DNA of 64,000 bases from Chinchilla lanigera (Eukaryota > Chordata > Mammalia > Rodentia > Chinchillidae), in contig NW_004955447.1 in assembly GCF_000276665.1 (NCBI RefSeq), forward strand, positions 13,833,390-13,897,389, in the 5' to 3' direction. Shown here piece after piece: positions 44,542-54,880 of the stretch; within the stretch, counting starts at the first letter, position 1, and the number at the start of each line of letters is the position of its first letter. The notes under the pieces are model-generated. The model saw only the letters and a program-made list of their open reading frames with translations, was not told the DNA's origin and did not search any database. The position numbers and the translations under genes are program-made.

Positions 44542-45981
44542 CTGCTATTTTTCTGAATCCTTCCCCTAGATTTCTGACTCCCTTTGTATCTTTCAATAAA
44601 TTGCTATTGTGCTTAAATGAACTAGAATAGGCTTCTATTACTTGCAATACAAATAATCCGACTGATAAATACTAACTAAACACCTTTGCCAAACTCCAGC
44701 AGTGTCAAATGATAATGTTAAAACATAAAACTGAAATTGAATGTTTTTCTCAGTAATTGTACCATAAAGGTATGTTTGGGGAAAAAATTGACAAAACAGA
44801 GAAGTCAGCAGAGATGGGCAATTTAGATGACTGTAAGCACTTCTCTTCCAACCGGAGGAAACTAAATCAAAACCCTAACCTTCAGGTAGAGGAGATGAGA
44901 AATTAAGATATGTGTTTTAAAAAAGAGAGTGGTTGTTAAAATGATTACAATAGCATATCCTGTCCCAAAGAGGCAATGACAAGAACTCTGACCAGACTAT
45001 TGAATCAAATTGGTATTTTTTTAACTTTATTTTAACTCCTCATCATTTCTATCCAGAAGAGATTCCACAGGTCAGAGAAGTGGCAATGAATTAATGTCAT
45101 AAAAAAGGTGTAGAGACAGCAGGAAATTGCAGGCCATTAGTTAAGCTCTGTGGTTCTTTGCCCTCATTTTACATCTTAAACAAAGTAGAAGAGGACAGTG
45201 GATGGAAAGTGACTCTAAAATGCGCTGCCCTGTAAAGGCCAGCCAACAGAGCTTCAGGACATTTATTTGAAGTCAGGACATTAGTGCCAGGGTGAATAAA
45301 GGGAATGTAATAGGTTTACATTTTTACAAAGGGGCCTGACAGATCTATATCAAAGGAAGAATGTCCAAGAGACAGAGTAATAGGATAATAGGAAGTAGAA
45401 TTAAAACTTGGCTTCCAGAGAGACAAAAAGCAATGCTAACTTGGAGTACTTCCAAGGTAATGTGGGAGTAATGTGCTGGGTTGGGAGCATGTTAGAGCCA
45501 AGATTCTTTTCACGCAGGTGGGCATAAGCAAAAGAGACTGTCCTCGCAGACTCCCAGGTCTGCCTTCCTGCAAACAAGCCTCAGGGCTCACAGTCCTCAA
45601 CAGCCCTCCCTGCAAAGGTCCTGGCTCTTCCTCCTGAGTCAGCTATTTACCGAGAAAATTCTCCCAGAAGTCTGCTCACAAGTGAACTAAACTGTTCCCC
45701 CGCAAAAGTGGAGAACAGTCTGAAAAACACATGACCAAAAAAAGTGACACATACTTGAGTTTAGAGTACCAACATAGAAATACCCAAGTGTTTCCAAGCA
45801 AAAAGGTTTCACAAAGCCAGAAGTGTGAGCTAACTCCAGTCATCTGGGACATGGGTCTGAAGAGGAGTATAAAAGCGTAGTCAGGGTCCGCAAGGCCAGG
45901 GAAGATGGGTCAGGCACTTCCCAATTAGGACACAAGGCCCAAAGCACCTCAGTAGAAAACACCTGTTAAAAAACAATCTCA
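44542..45981. other. Unassigned sequence
   Basis: No gene. The 45170-45370 part is compositionally balanced and repeat-free, so it may be conserved, but nothing in the sequence proves it. Confidence 0.4.
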
Positions 45982-46079
45982 GGGCTGGGGATTTAGCTCA
46001 GTGGCACAGTGCCTGCCTGGCAAGCACAAGGTCGTGAGTTCAATTCCTGGTACCGGAAAAACAAAAAACAAAAAACAAA
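45982..46079 (+). mobile_element. ID SINE
   Basis: GGGCTGGGGATTTAGCTCAG through CAAGGTCGTGAGTTCAATTC to TACCGG and a tail of A-rich CAAAAAA repeats. AATCTC occurs on both sides, a weak target duplication. Confidence 0.93.
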
Positions 46080-46382
46080 AATCTCTTACCTAACAGCAAC
46101 ATTGTAGCTGTGGATCCACCTCTCCCCAAAAAGCTTCCAGTAACTACTATCTACTGTCAACCTCTGTGACAGCAACAGGTTTAGATTCCACCAGTGGCCA
46201 AGACCATGGGGTATTTGTCTTTCTGTGCCTGGCGTGTTTCATTTAACATAATGAATAAGTCCTGACTTAGATGAATACTCTTTACAACAATGTGGGGTTT
46301 ATTTCAAAGTACGCAGCTAGATGAGAAAATTCTGAGAGTTCTTTCCACAAAGAAGTAGTAGATGTTTAAGATGATAGATAGG
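46080..46382. other. Unassigned sequence
   Basis: Nothing clearly recognised; possibly L1-related wording near 46230 (TGTTTCATTTAACATAATG). Confidence 0.4.
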
Positions 46383-46495
46383 CTGGGCACCCTAATTTGA
46401 TCATTACACAATGTATACATGAATCAAAACATCACATTGTACCCCATAAACATGCACAACTGTGTGTCAGTCAAAAGCAAAAATTTTAAAAATTG
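46383..46495 (+). mobile_element. Old L1 3' end
   Basis: TTTGATCATTACACAATGTA, then ATCAAAACATCACATTGTAC, then CCCCATAAACATGCACAACT is the standard 3' terminus of L1M-type elements. Confidence 0.8.
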
Positions 46496-47071
46496 AAATG
46501 GCCTATTAAATGGCTCCCACTTCACCATCTGACCAGATAAATTGAAGCTCTTCATTACTGGTGCTGACCTACTGACTAATGTTCCCCCTTGGCAAGCAGG
46601 TGAATCCCTGGTGTACCTTTGCACTTCTGCTCCTACCATTTGTTATGCTTACTAAGAGTCAATTATCCTGGTTCCTAAGCCCACCGCTGCCTGCATACAT
46701 GTCATTCTAACTCAGTAATTTAGTTCCGTATTAAGGTAACTGATACAATATGTAGGTAAAGAGAAAGACTTACTATTTCTATAGAAACAGCTTCAATTCC
46801 TTGGAAAAATTCAATAAAGGTGAGTTGCCAAAAATATTGCTATCAAATTAGCCATGAATTACAAAAACCATAAAAGGATTAGAGAACATTAAGACTTTGT
46901 AGGAATTTTGCAGTTAGACTACTTAACAAATAGCTATACATTTCACTCAAGTTCCTTCAAAGAAAGTTGAGATCAGTGATAATACACTATGGATGTATAG
47001 AAATGCCAACTTGGACAGCCTACACAAAATGTCTGCAAATGAAGGTATATTTCATACATCAAGGTGAAACA
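46496..47071. other. Unassigned sequence
   Basis: No gene or recognised repeat. Confidence 0.45.
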
Positions 47072-47222
47072 GCCGGGCGTGGTGGGACACACCTCTAATC
47101 CCAGCACTCAGAAGGCTGAGGCAGGAGAATGACCATAAGTTCAAGGCCAACCTGGGCTAGTAAGTGAGTTCAAGACCAGCCTGCATTACACAGTGAGACC
47201 CTGCCTCAAGAAAAACAAAACA
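47072..47222 (+). mobile_element. B1 SINE
   Basis: Near-complete B1: GCCGGGCGTGGTGGGACACA, then GGCTGAGGCAGGAGAATGAC, the duplicated pair AACCTGGGCTAG and ACCAGCCTGCATTAC, and an A-rich tail. It looks younger than the other B1 copies here. Confidence 0.93.
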
Positions 47223-48624
47223 AGGGGGGTGAGTAAAATAAATATGTAAGATGTGTACTTCTTTTAATGTCCCACACTAACTCATAACAAAAATCTTTAT
47301 TCAAAAAGTGAATTTTAAAATGCATATACTGAATATACTGAATCAATTTTTAATGGAAGTAGGAGAAATGTGTTGTACTAAGTAGATTTCTAACCTAGAC
47401 AACTCATTCAAAGATTTTGGCCTAATTTTAAATCTCTAAAATAAGGGAGTAGACAAGATTATTTCTAAGGATGTTTGCAATTGATATATTTCACAGTGTT
47501 ACTTTCCTCTCCTAAGAGCTGTTCTGTTTAGAAAACTATTGAAATATGGGGTTAAATTTAGGTGAAGAATCTGGTCTCCCAGGCAAAGGCCTTCCCTCTG
47601 GCTGTCAGTGGCCAAGCTGCTACATACAGCAAACAGAGAAGTCACCTGGGAATAAAAGACACTTGAGAAAATTAAAGGACGAACTGAAACCCACTACTCC
47701 CGGGTACGCAGTGTTAAGATTGAAAGCTCAGCCTGCTCCTAGCATTAACTAAAGCTTTCTGTCTCTTTCCCCCTACCATAGCGCCAATTAAGCACAGAGT
47801 GTCAGCTGAGAGAGGTGGATAATGGAAAATGCTGACAGATTAAGGCGGACAGCCAGAGGAGAGTGGCTTTAATCAGGTGTCTGGAAGCAAATAAATTTTT
47901 AAGGAATGAGGAGAAAAAGAAAATCACTTAGCAGAGATGAGATGAGCTGTAGGTGGAGATAGGAAATCTGGTGTGAGAGGCCTGAAGCTGGCAGAAAGCA
48001 GAATAACTCATACCAGAATCGAGGTCCTTTCCTTTAAACCCCACGCCAACCCCTCCTGGCTCCTGGCAGGTCCATCTCTGCCCGGCCAGTGTCCTGCCCT
48101 GAAGCCAGCGGCCAGGTGCAGATGTTTATCCCTGACCACTTTCCCCAGGCACGGTCCTTTCTTCTCACAGAGGAAATGCTCATTTCACAAGGGCATTTTT
48201 ACAGTAAAGTCATATTTAATGCAGCGCCTTCTAAAGTCTCCTCAGCATGATAGGAAAGGCACACAGAGTAAAGGAAACATCGCCAGTGAAATTTTAAGGC
48301 CAAAGACCCTTTGAATGCTATGGTGCTTTGTGATTACACTGAGGCAGAGCAGGACTCCTCTCTGACTCCACCTTGGGGCCTTGTCCTTTAAATTTTTGCC
48401 ATAGAAATTTTTAAATAAGCCAGAAGTAGAGAGAAGAGGAAAAGGAGCCTCCACATAGCCATACCCTGTTCAATAATTATCAATATACTGCAAATCTTGT
48501 CTCATCTACATGTTGCCAGATTCCCCTTTTCCTCCACTGGATTATTTTAAAGCAAATCCAGGTGGCAATTTATTTCATCCATAAGTATTATGGTATAGAT
48601 CTCTAAGGCACTCCTTATTTCATA
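47223..48624. other. Unassigned sequence with a possible conserved block
   Basis: No gene. The block at about 47755-47960 has CGCCAATTAAGCACAGAG, GTCAGCTGAG and GGCTTTAATCAGG, typical of transcription-factor-site clusters, and no repeat signature. A 113-codon frame at 47973-48314 has no recognisable features. Confidence 0.4.
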
Positions 48625-48740
48625 GCCAGAGGTTGTGCCACACACCTGTAATTCCAGCTATGCAGGAGGCTGAAGAAGGAGGATCACAAGTTCGAAACCA
48701 GCCTACGCAACATGTCAAGACACTGTCTCAGAGAATAAAA
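48625..48740 (+). mobile_element. B1 SINE, diverged
   Basis: GCCAGAGGTTGTGCCACACA, then CCTGTAATTCCAGCTATGCA, then ACCAGCCTACGCAACATGTC and GACACTGTCTCAG with an A-rich end. Confidence 0.8.
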
Positions 48741-49231
48741 ACAGAGAGAGAGCAATAGACTCCTACATTTCTTAACATAACCACAGTATCACTATAATAC
48801 CTCCAAAAATAATAATAGCAATAATACATTAACCATAAAATATGCAGTCAGCATTCCAATTGCTCTGTGATATTTCTTAAGGCAGTGAGGGTTGGGTAAT
48901 TGAGAACAGGCCAAGACACTACTGACTGATGGTAGCAAGCAGACTGGAGGCCATACACAATCGCATCACGAGCCCTGCCTAAGGCAGCAGCCGAGCCACC
49001 AGCTGACTCTCAGCGCGCTTCTCCGCCCTGCGCCTCCGGTCTGCCTGAGTGGCTTCTCTTCTTTGAGACCGTTGCACCCTGCTTATCTTGCAGCAGAATG
49101 GTTTGGCCTAAATGAACAAAAAGTCACACGAAGACTCCATTTTAATTCCCACAACACAATATCAAGACTGGATTTTGTCACCCCAAAAGGTCGGTATTAA
49201 ACCGATCAGAAAACAACAACAGAACTATTTA
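48741..49231. other. Unassigned sequence, small CpG-richer patch
   Basis: About ten CpGs lie within roughly 110 bp at 48960-49070, unusual for this window, but no promoter or exon features accompany them. Confidence 0.4.
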
Positions 49232-49242
49232 AGAGGCCTGTC

Positions 49243-49341
49243 GGCTGGGGATTTGGCTCAGTGGCACAGCGCCTGCCCAGCAAGCGCAAGGTCGTGAGTT
49301 TGATTCCTGGTACCGGAAAAAAAAAAAAAAAAAAAAAAAAA
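49243..49341 (+). mobile_element. ID SINE (first of a pair in one target duplication)
   Basis: GGCTGGGGATTTGGCTCAGT through CAAGGTCGTGAGTTTGATTC to TACCGG and a 25-base A tail. The duplication AGAGGCCTGTC precedes it at 49232-49242 and recurs only after the second ID. Confidence 0.93.
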
Positions 49342-49371
49342 GAGTAAGAACTCAACATTAGTTATAATTAA

Positions 49372-49480
49372 GGGGCTGGGGATTTAGCTCAGCGGCAAAA
49401 GTGCCTGCCTGGCAAGCGCAAGGTCGTGAGTTCGGTTCCCGGTACCGGAGAAAAACCAAAACTAAAAAAAAAAAAAAAAC
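49372..49480 (+). mobile_element. ID SINE (second of a pair)
   Basis: GGGGCTGGGGATTTAGCTCA through CGAGTTCGGTTCCC-like B-box wording (GTGAGTTCGGTTCCCGGTAC) to CGGAGAAAAACC and an A tail. It is followed at once by AGAGGCCTGTC (49481-49491). A 30-bp spacer (49342-49371) separates it from the first ID. Confidence 0.93.
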
Positions 49481-49569
49481 AGAGGCCTGTCACACCCATG
49501 ATAGAATCTGCCACTGATTGAAGATAAAAAATGAATGATGACAAAGAAAAGGGTCTTAAATTAAACCCC

Positions 49570-49830
49570 AATTTACCTTGGGCAAGCTGCCTGAATTATT
49601 TGTACCTCAGTTCCCTCAAATGTTAAATGAAGTAAAAAAAAAAAAAAAAAAGTCACTATCTCACAGCCTGACCTTGAGAAGGAAAGAGGACAATGTATGA
49701 AAAACACCTAGAGAACCAAACATCCCAGATTTAGGACTCTGCTAAAACTGGAATACTACCAGGCAAACCAGGACAGATGGTCCCTGATAACAGTATCTGG
49801 TACACAGAAAGCGTCTAATAAATATTAATA
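49570..49830 (+). mobile_element. MIR-like SINE
   Basis: TTACCTTGGGCAAGCTGCCT, then GTACCTCAGTTCCCTCAAAT, then, past an A-run, CGTCTAATAAATATTAATAC is the MIR layout in sense orientation. The A-run at 49634-49651 may mark another insertion. Confidence 0.6.
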
Positions 49831-49966
49831 CCTCCCCGCGGTTGTAGCAATTAGTGTTTTCATTCCTAATCAAAGGAGGTAATAATCATTAATTTCCCAA
49901 ACAACTCCAATATAGAACTGACTCTGTCTCTGACAAGGACTGCCCCAAATCTGCAAGTGCAGCCAG

Positions 49967-50302
49967 TGCTCCCTGCTATGGGCACCTGATTCATGGGTTC
50001 CACCAAGGAATTGGAGGGAGCAAAATATTTGCGGAAAAAATTATCTGCGCTAATGGAATTTCCTTGTGATTATTCTACAAAAATAAGTTATATGACAAAT
50101 AGTATAACAATTACTTATATAACATTGGTATTGTTTGGGGCATTACAAATAATATAGCATTAATTTCAAGTAACCAAGAGGATGTGCCTAGATTATCTGC
50201 AGATTCTACTCCACTTTATGTAGGGGACTTGAGCAGCTGTAGATTTTGGAATTGTCAGGAGGTGGCTGGAATTAAGCCCCACCCATACCAAGGGACAGCT
50301 GT
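49967..50302. mobile_element. TcMar-Tigger-like DNA transposon fossil
   Basis: Left end CAGTGCTCCCTGCTATGGGC and right end ACCAAGGGACAGCTG (reverse complement CAGCTGTCCCTTGG) form eroded inverted repeats. Between them TTCATGGGTTCCACC and GAGGATGTGCCTAGATTATC match the remembered internal wording of such elements. No transposase remains. Confidence 0.6.
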
Positions 50303-50348
50303 AATCAAATGCACTGAAAGAGACCCGGAGGCCCCACTTCAAGTGCAC

Positions 50349-50510
50349 TTGATCTATAGTTTCCAAACCCAACTGAGAATCAGAATTTTCTGAGGAATGT
50401 CTTTAAAACGCAGATGCTTGAGCCTTTGGAATTCATATGTTTAGGTTGGAGTATGAGAATCTATATTCTTATGAAAAGTTCCCTGGCTGATTCTGATGAG
50501 TAGCCAGTTC
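50349..50510 (-). mobile_element. MER5A-like DNA transposon fossil
   Basis: TATAGTTTCCAAACCCAACT, then GAGAATCAGAATTTTCTGAG, then TTAAAACGCAGATGCTTGAG and CCCTGGCTGATTCTGATGAG give the MER5A layout. Confidence 0.6.
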
Positions 50511-50585
50511 TTGATTAATTACAAATTTTTTCTGATCCTCAAGTTTTATGATGCCAAGAATTTTCAAACTTGTCTCATTTTACTA

Positions 50586-50609
50586 CTATATATATATATA
50601 TATATATAT
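50586..50609. repeat. (AT)n microsatellite
   Basis: About twelve uninterrupted AT units. No other feature nearby. Confidence 0.95.
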
Positions 50610-51097
50610 CCAAGAAGACCAAATGTCAAAGTATTAAAGCTTCCCAAAACTTCACCTGAGCGTTTTGGGAATCTTTTACAGGGTTTGGGTTTTTTGTTGT
50701 GTTCTGTTCTGTTTTTAATTAGGCAAAGTTACAATCACATCATCTGCTCCGGAGCCTCCGGCAGACCTACCCAAGGAGACTCCATCATATTAGAGAGAAT
50801 GAGAAGCCGAGCTCCTGATCCCTCTGACAGGTGACACGGCTCTGTCTTGTTCTCAAGCTGCAACAAGAGACTGGTTGTGACATGGCAGACAGAGGAGAGC
50901 GTGTCAGCAGCTGCCCTGCGGTCAGGGAGACGCAAGGTGTGACTGATCTACACCAGGTCGCCACGGCAAGCCAGAGGCAGTGCCAGAAATAGGACAGCAC
51001 GTCCCGAGTGGCAGCCCAGGGTCCGTGCAGCGCAGACACAGGAGATGGCAGCCAGGCCCCAGGCCGTGGTGGAGAAGCAGATAGAGCAACTCCCATT
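50610..51097. other. Unassigned sequence
   Basis: No gene. A GC-richer part at 50740-51060 has short frames on both strands (112, 66 and 103 codons) without motifs. Confidence 0.45.
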
Positions 51098-51114
51098 TAA
51101 AGGTTCATAAATGC

Positions 51115-51229
51115 AGGGCTGGGGATTTAGCTCAGCGGCAAAGCGTCTGCCTGGCAAGCGCAAGGTCGTGAGTTCGGTTCCCGGTACCAGAGAAAAACCA
51201 AAAAATAAAAAAAAATAAAAATAAAAAAA
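51115..51229 (+). mobile_element. ID SINE with perfect 17-bp target duplication
   Basis: AGGGCTGGGGATTTAGCTCA through CAAGGTCGTGAGTTCGGTTC to TACCAGAGAAAAACC and a long interrupted A tail. TAAAGGTTCATAAATGC lies at 51098-51114 and again at 51230-51246. It appears to be among the youngest insertions in the window. Confidence 0.96.
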
Positions 51230-51246
51230 TAAAGGTTCATAAATGC

Positions 51247-52145
51247 TACTCCAAAAGGAAGAGGAAAACTCCCCCCTTTCATGGTCGGTCAAGCCTAAAC
51301 CAAAGCAAGGGAAGGAGGAAGTGTTACTTATTTTCATGAGGTGAAAGACAGCTGTATTTACCCACTTCCTCTCAGTCCCATACAAGGGCTTGTTTTTCCA
51401 ACCATTCTCCATGCTGGGTCACACACCACGCTTCTCAGAAGGCAGATTAGGCAGGGAAGGTAATGGCTGATGCCTATAGCTTTTCTAGAAAAATGATATT
51501 TTTCATTTTCTTTCTAACACCATATAATATTTGAGTTGATTAGATTTCTGAGTACATGATTCAATGCAGTCACTTCAAAGGTATTATAAAGTACTAAATG
51601 TCACTGGAGGGCCTGAAGAAAAGAAAAGATAATTTCTTTTCTCCAAAATCTTAACCCATTCCTGAGAAATAATTCCGTTTAGGCTGAAATTATATACATT
51701 TCTTTTGAAAATAATATCTCTTTCATGTCTGTATTTCTGACACGTGTGTGGGTAATTGATTCCTTAAGGGTAAGAATCAAAGCTACTATAGCACACACAC
51801 CCCTTCGTAGATCCATAGCGTTCCACACTCAGGGCACTCGATGTTTTGGAATTGTTCAATTATAAAAATAAATATGTATATTAAATAATTTATATATTTA
51901 ACCATGTTAAAATAAAATCTGGATTGGGTAGCATTAAAGAAAACTTCTACTTATTTACCTTTTATACCTCAAAAGTTGAATAAAATAATGATAGAATTTT
52001 TGCTAAGTGTTTCATGCTTGTGCATATTCTTAATATGCTTATAATGGACATGTGTTTCCTGCATAATCTGAAAAAAATAAATATTTACAGAGCCAGGAAC
52101 TATGAATCACAGTCCACAAACACAGGTGTGGTCTCTTTTTACTGC
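51247..52145. other. Unassigned AT-rich sequence
   Basis: No gene or recognised repeat. Confidence 0.45.
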
Positions 52146-52155
52146 ACTGGTGAAA

Positions 52156-52940
52156 TTTTTTTTTTCATTTTTTTATTTTAAAAATAAAAGGAGAAAAACA
52201 TTAACAGACAGACAACCTTTTACAAAATAGCAAAAGAACAGTACAGACAATATGGAGTTACAAACAAAGTGGTAGGAAATTAACAATGCTTGTTGTATTA
52301 CATATTGATATCTTCAAAGTGGTTTCTCATGAAAACAGATAGAGACATGCAATAGTGATCAATCAAGGACTCACTGACAGTTTCTTTCAGCAAAGAAATA
52401 GAAGACAGTAGAACAACTATGTTAACTATCCTGTATATACATACATACAAAATTTCTCCTTCTTTCCCTTCTCTTTTCCCCCACCCCAATTATCCTTTAC
52501 CCTTGAGTGCTTTCCTATCATTTCACAATGTCTGTCATACCTCCTAGTTTAAATTAACTCTTTCAGGTTTTACACTAGTGAAACAATGCGGTGCTTGCAC
52601 CTGTATGTCTGCTTTATTTCACTTATGAGTATGGTCTCTAGTTGTGACCATTTACCTATAAAAGCCTCGAGTTTATCTTTCTTTATAGCTGAGTCATATT
52701 CCATTATATAAAAGTACCACAATTTTCTTATCCAATCCTTGGTAGATGGACATTTGGGTTGCTTCCACAAGTGAGCAATTACAAATTGTGCTGCTATGAA
52801 CATAGGTGCACATATATCTCTGTGATATGATGTTTTTAGATCTTCTGGGAAAATACCCAGCAGGGGAATAGCTGGGTTGAATGGGACCTCTAGACCTAGT
52901 TTTTGGAGGAATCTCCAAACTGATTTCCACAGTGGTTTGG
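52156..52940 (-). mobile_element. 5'-truncated L1, reversed, with 13-bp target duplication
   Basis: The minus strand reads L1 ORF2 C-terminus (52570-52803: WKQPKCPSTKDWIRK, MEYDSAIKKDKLEAF), then 3' UTR, then an A tail (T-run at the left). ACTGGTGAAATTT at 52146-52158 returns as ACTGGTGAAAATTT at 52941-52954, fixing the truncation point at 52940. Frames are broken upstream of that point, so it is inactive. Confidence 0.93.
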
Positions 52941-52954
52941 ACTGGTGAAAATTT

Positions 52955-53879
52955 CAACCTCAGCCTTTTCCCCCGTGCTACGGACACGGGTAGTGAGGGG
53001 GCCGCAGACCACACCAGTGAGACCCACGCTTACTTCTTAGAGCACAGTAGTGATCAGCCCACCCAAGCCAGGGTTGCACCTGGAAATTGAATTTGGGACC
53101 CTCAGCATAGAAAGGAAGTAGAAAAGACAAAGTGGGACCCCGGATGTGATGGGACAGGGAAGAGAAGGAAAAACACCAGACAGAGCCTCCTGGACTCCCA
53201 TCCGAGGAGCAGCTCGTTCCCAAAGGAGACCGTCCTACCTGTGAGGGCCATGAACACAGGTGGTGTAACAAACCTGCCTGCTCTTTTCTATCAGTCATCT
53301 TTCTCAGTCATCTTAGGAACTCATCAGAAGACCTTCCAGGGGTTCTTGATTTCTCTGGATCCTCCCATTTCTTTCAATTCCCAGGTTCTACTTTTGTCTC
53401 ATTCCTTCCTTGGAGATAGTTTGCAATGTCCTCAAGATCATGAATGCCATTCAAAGGTGTTTTCGTCAGACAGAGGAAGAATCCTACAGTCCACCGTATG
53501 AGAAAGCTTAGCTTTTTAAATATCTTCTGGAGTTTACAAATAAAGACAAAGCTATGTTCCTATGGATAACTCCTATAGATCAGCTTACATGCAGGTTAGG
53601 CAAAGTCACTGCTCTTTACCATAACTAAGACTCTGCACTAAAAAGAAGGGAAAGAAACATTCTGTCCTCCACTGTCATCCAAGAGAAAATGAAACAGGTG
53701 GGAGTTAGGTGCCTGCTTTGTTCTCAGTGCTTTATGGAAAAGAATTGCTTAGCACAATAGCATGTTCTCAAGAAGCTTAGTTCAGCAGAAAAGATAGAAA
53801 AAAATAACTAATCACACTATGAGTATTCTCCTAAAAATGCACATCGTGGTAAGAGGACAGAGTGAATGCAGTCCTCACT
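52955..53879. other. Unassigned sequence
   Basis: No gene. Frames of 106 (52978-53298 minus) and 86 codons (53241-53501) have no recognisable features. Confidence 0.45.
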
Positions 53880-54080
53880 GCCTGAACAGATCTGAAAGAC
53901 TTCATAGATGACTGATAGTTCAACCAAGCCTTCGAGTATGGGCTGGAGACGGGCACGTGAAAACTTGTGGGAGGGAGAAGCACACGTGCAAAGCGAAAGG
54001 CATGAAACTGCAGGTGTGTGCAGGAGTGTAGAGCCCTGCGCCTGTCACAAGCATGGGCCGGGGAGGGCATCACATGAAAT
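53880..54080 (+). mobile_element. Old mammalian repeat, family not assigned
   Basis: Wording such as GTGCAAAGCGAAAGGCATGA and GAAACTGCAGGTGTGTGCAG, in the order of a common ancient repeat ('...gcaaaggcatggaggcgtgaaa...'). A related piece lies at 57665-58140. Confidence 0.4.
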
Positions 54081-54495
54081 AATCATGAGGAGATGCACAA
54101 ACTGCTGCTCTACTGCTACCCTATTAAAAGCACACTCTCTCACTTGCTCTTCATTCTGTGTTTTTCTCTTAAAAACCTATGAGCTTTGTAGCCCTCCAGC
54201 TGAACTGAAGAACATCTTTCCACCCCTCCTTCGATGGATGAATTTCCACATTCACGTCCTTATGAGAGCAGGTAGAGACAGAGTCTCTCACTTTTATTTT
54301 TCCCCTCAATTTGCTGGTGATGAGACGGAGAAACGGCTCCTGCGATCGGTATTGATGCCGCCTCCTCCTTTGTATTCGGTTTCTAACAACTGCAGCCCAA
54401 ACCAATCGCGGAGAGTGAGGACAGGAATAGACAAGTATCCAGTTGCACGAATGTTTGCGCTGGCTCAATACCTGATATTCCTCCTTTCTTTCTGA
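53908..54495 (+). other. Open frame of 195 codons, function not recognised
   Basis: A long non-L1 frame in the window. Its first 60 codons overlap an old repeat and the rest leads into the CpG-richer patch at 54290-54880. Composition is mixed, with no signal peptide, domain or motif. A MIR-like string (TTTTCCCCTCAATTTGCTGG) lies inside. It is most likely a chance frame. Confidence 0.12.
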
Positions 54496-54880
54496 AATGA
54501 CGGCGTTTTTGCCAAAATCAATACGCTTTGGTGAAAGGAAAAAGCTCCGCACACCTCAGTCAGGTACGAATGGCGGAGAGGGGGCGCTGGTGTTGACTGG
54601 GAAGTTCTATCAATAAAACGGGGTGTTGTTCTTATAAGACCACATTACTGTTGTTTTCTTGCACGAGTATTTTAAATTTAGGATTAGAGAAATGAGGGTT
54701 TTTTTCTTTCATTATTTTGTGTATCTCCTTCTTCAGGTATTCAGTACCTTTCCCCGGTGTCCTCATCTCTGTGTGAACTTCGGGCGGCGTTAGGGAGTAA
54801 ACCCCGGAGAACGTGGCGAAAGCTATCGTACAGTGCGCTGCTTTGGCGACTCCACAGCGGATTTAACCTTGGGCCTGTAG
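54290..54880. promoter_or_regulatory. CpG-enriched patch with CTCF-type core
   Basis: By eye roughly thirty CpGs fall within about 590 bp, well above the rest of the window outside the L2 piece. The string AGGGGGCGCT at 54579-54588 matches the CTCF core exactly, although the upstream CCAS part is not conserved. CCAAT-like and TATAAG-like strings occur (54402, 54635), but no exon is evident. It could be a distal element, a weak promoter or a decayed CpG island. Confidence 0.35.

Noticed and set aside
49243..49480. tRNA genes
   Set aside because: The tRNA-like A and B boxes belong to ID SINEs with A tails and target duplications; no cloverleaf with a proper acceptor stem.
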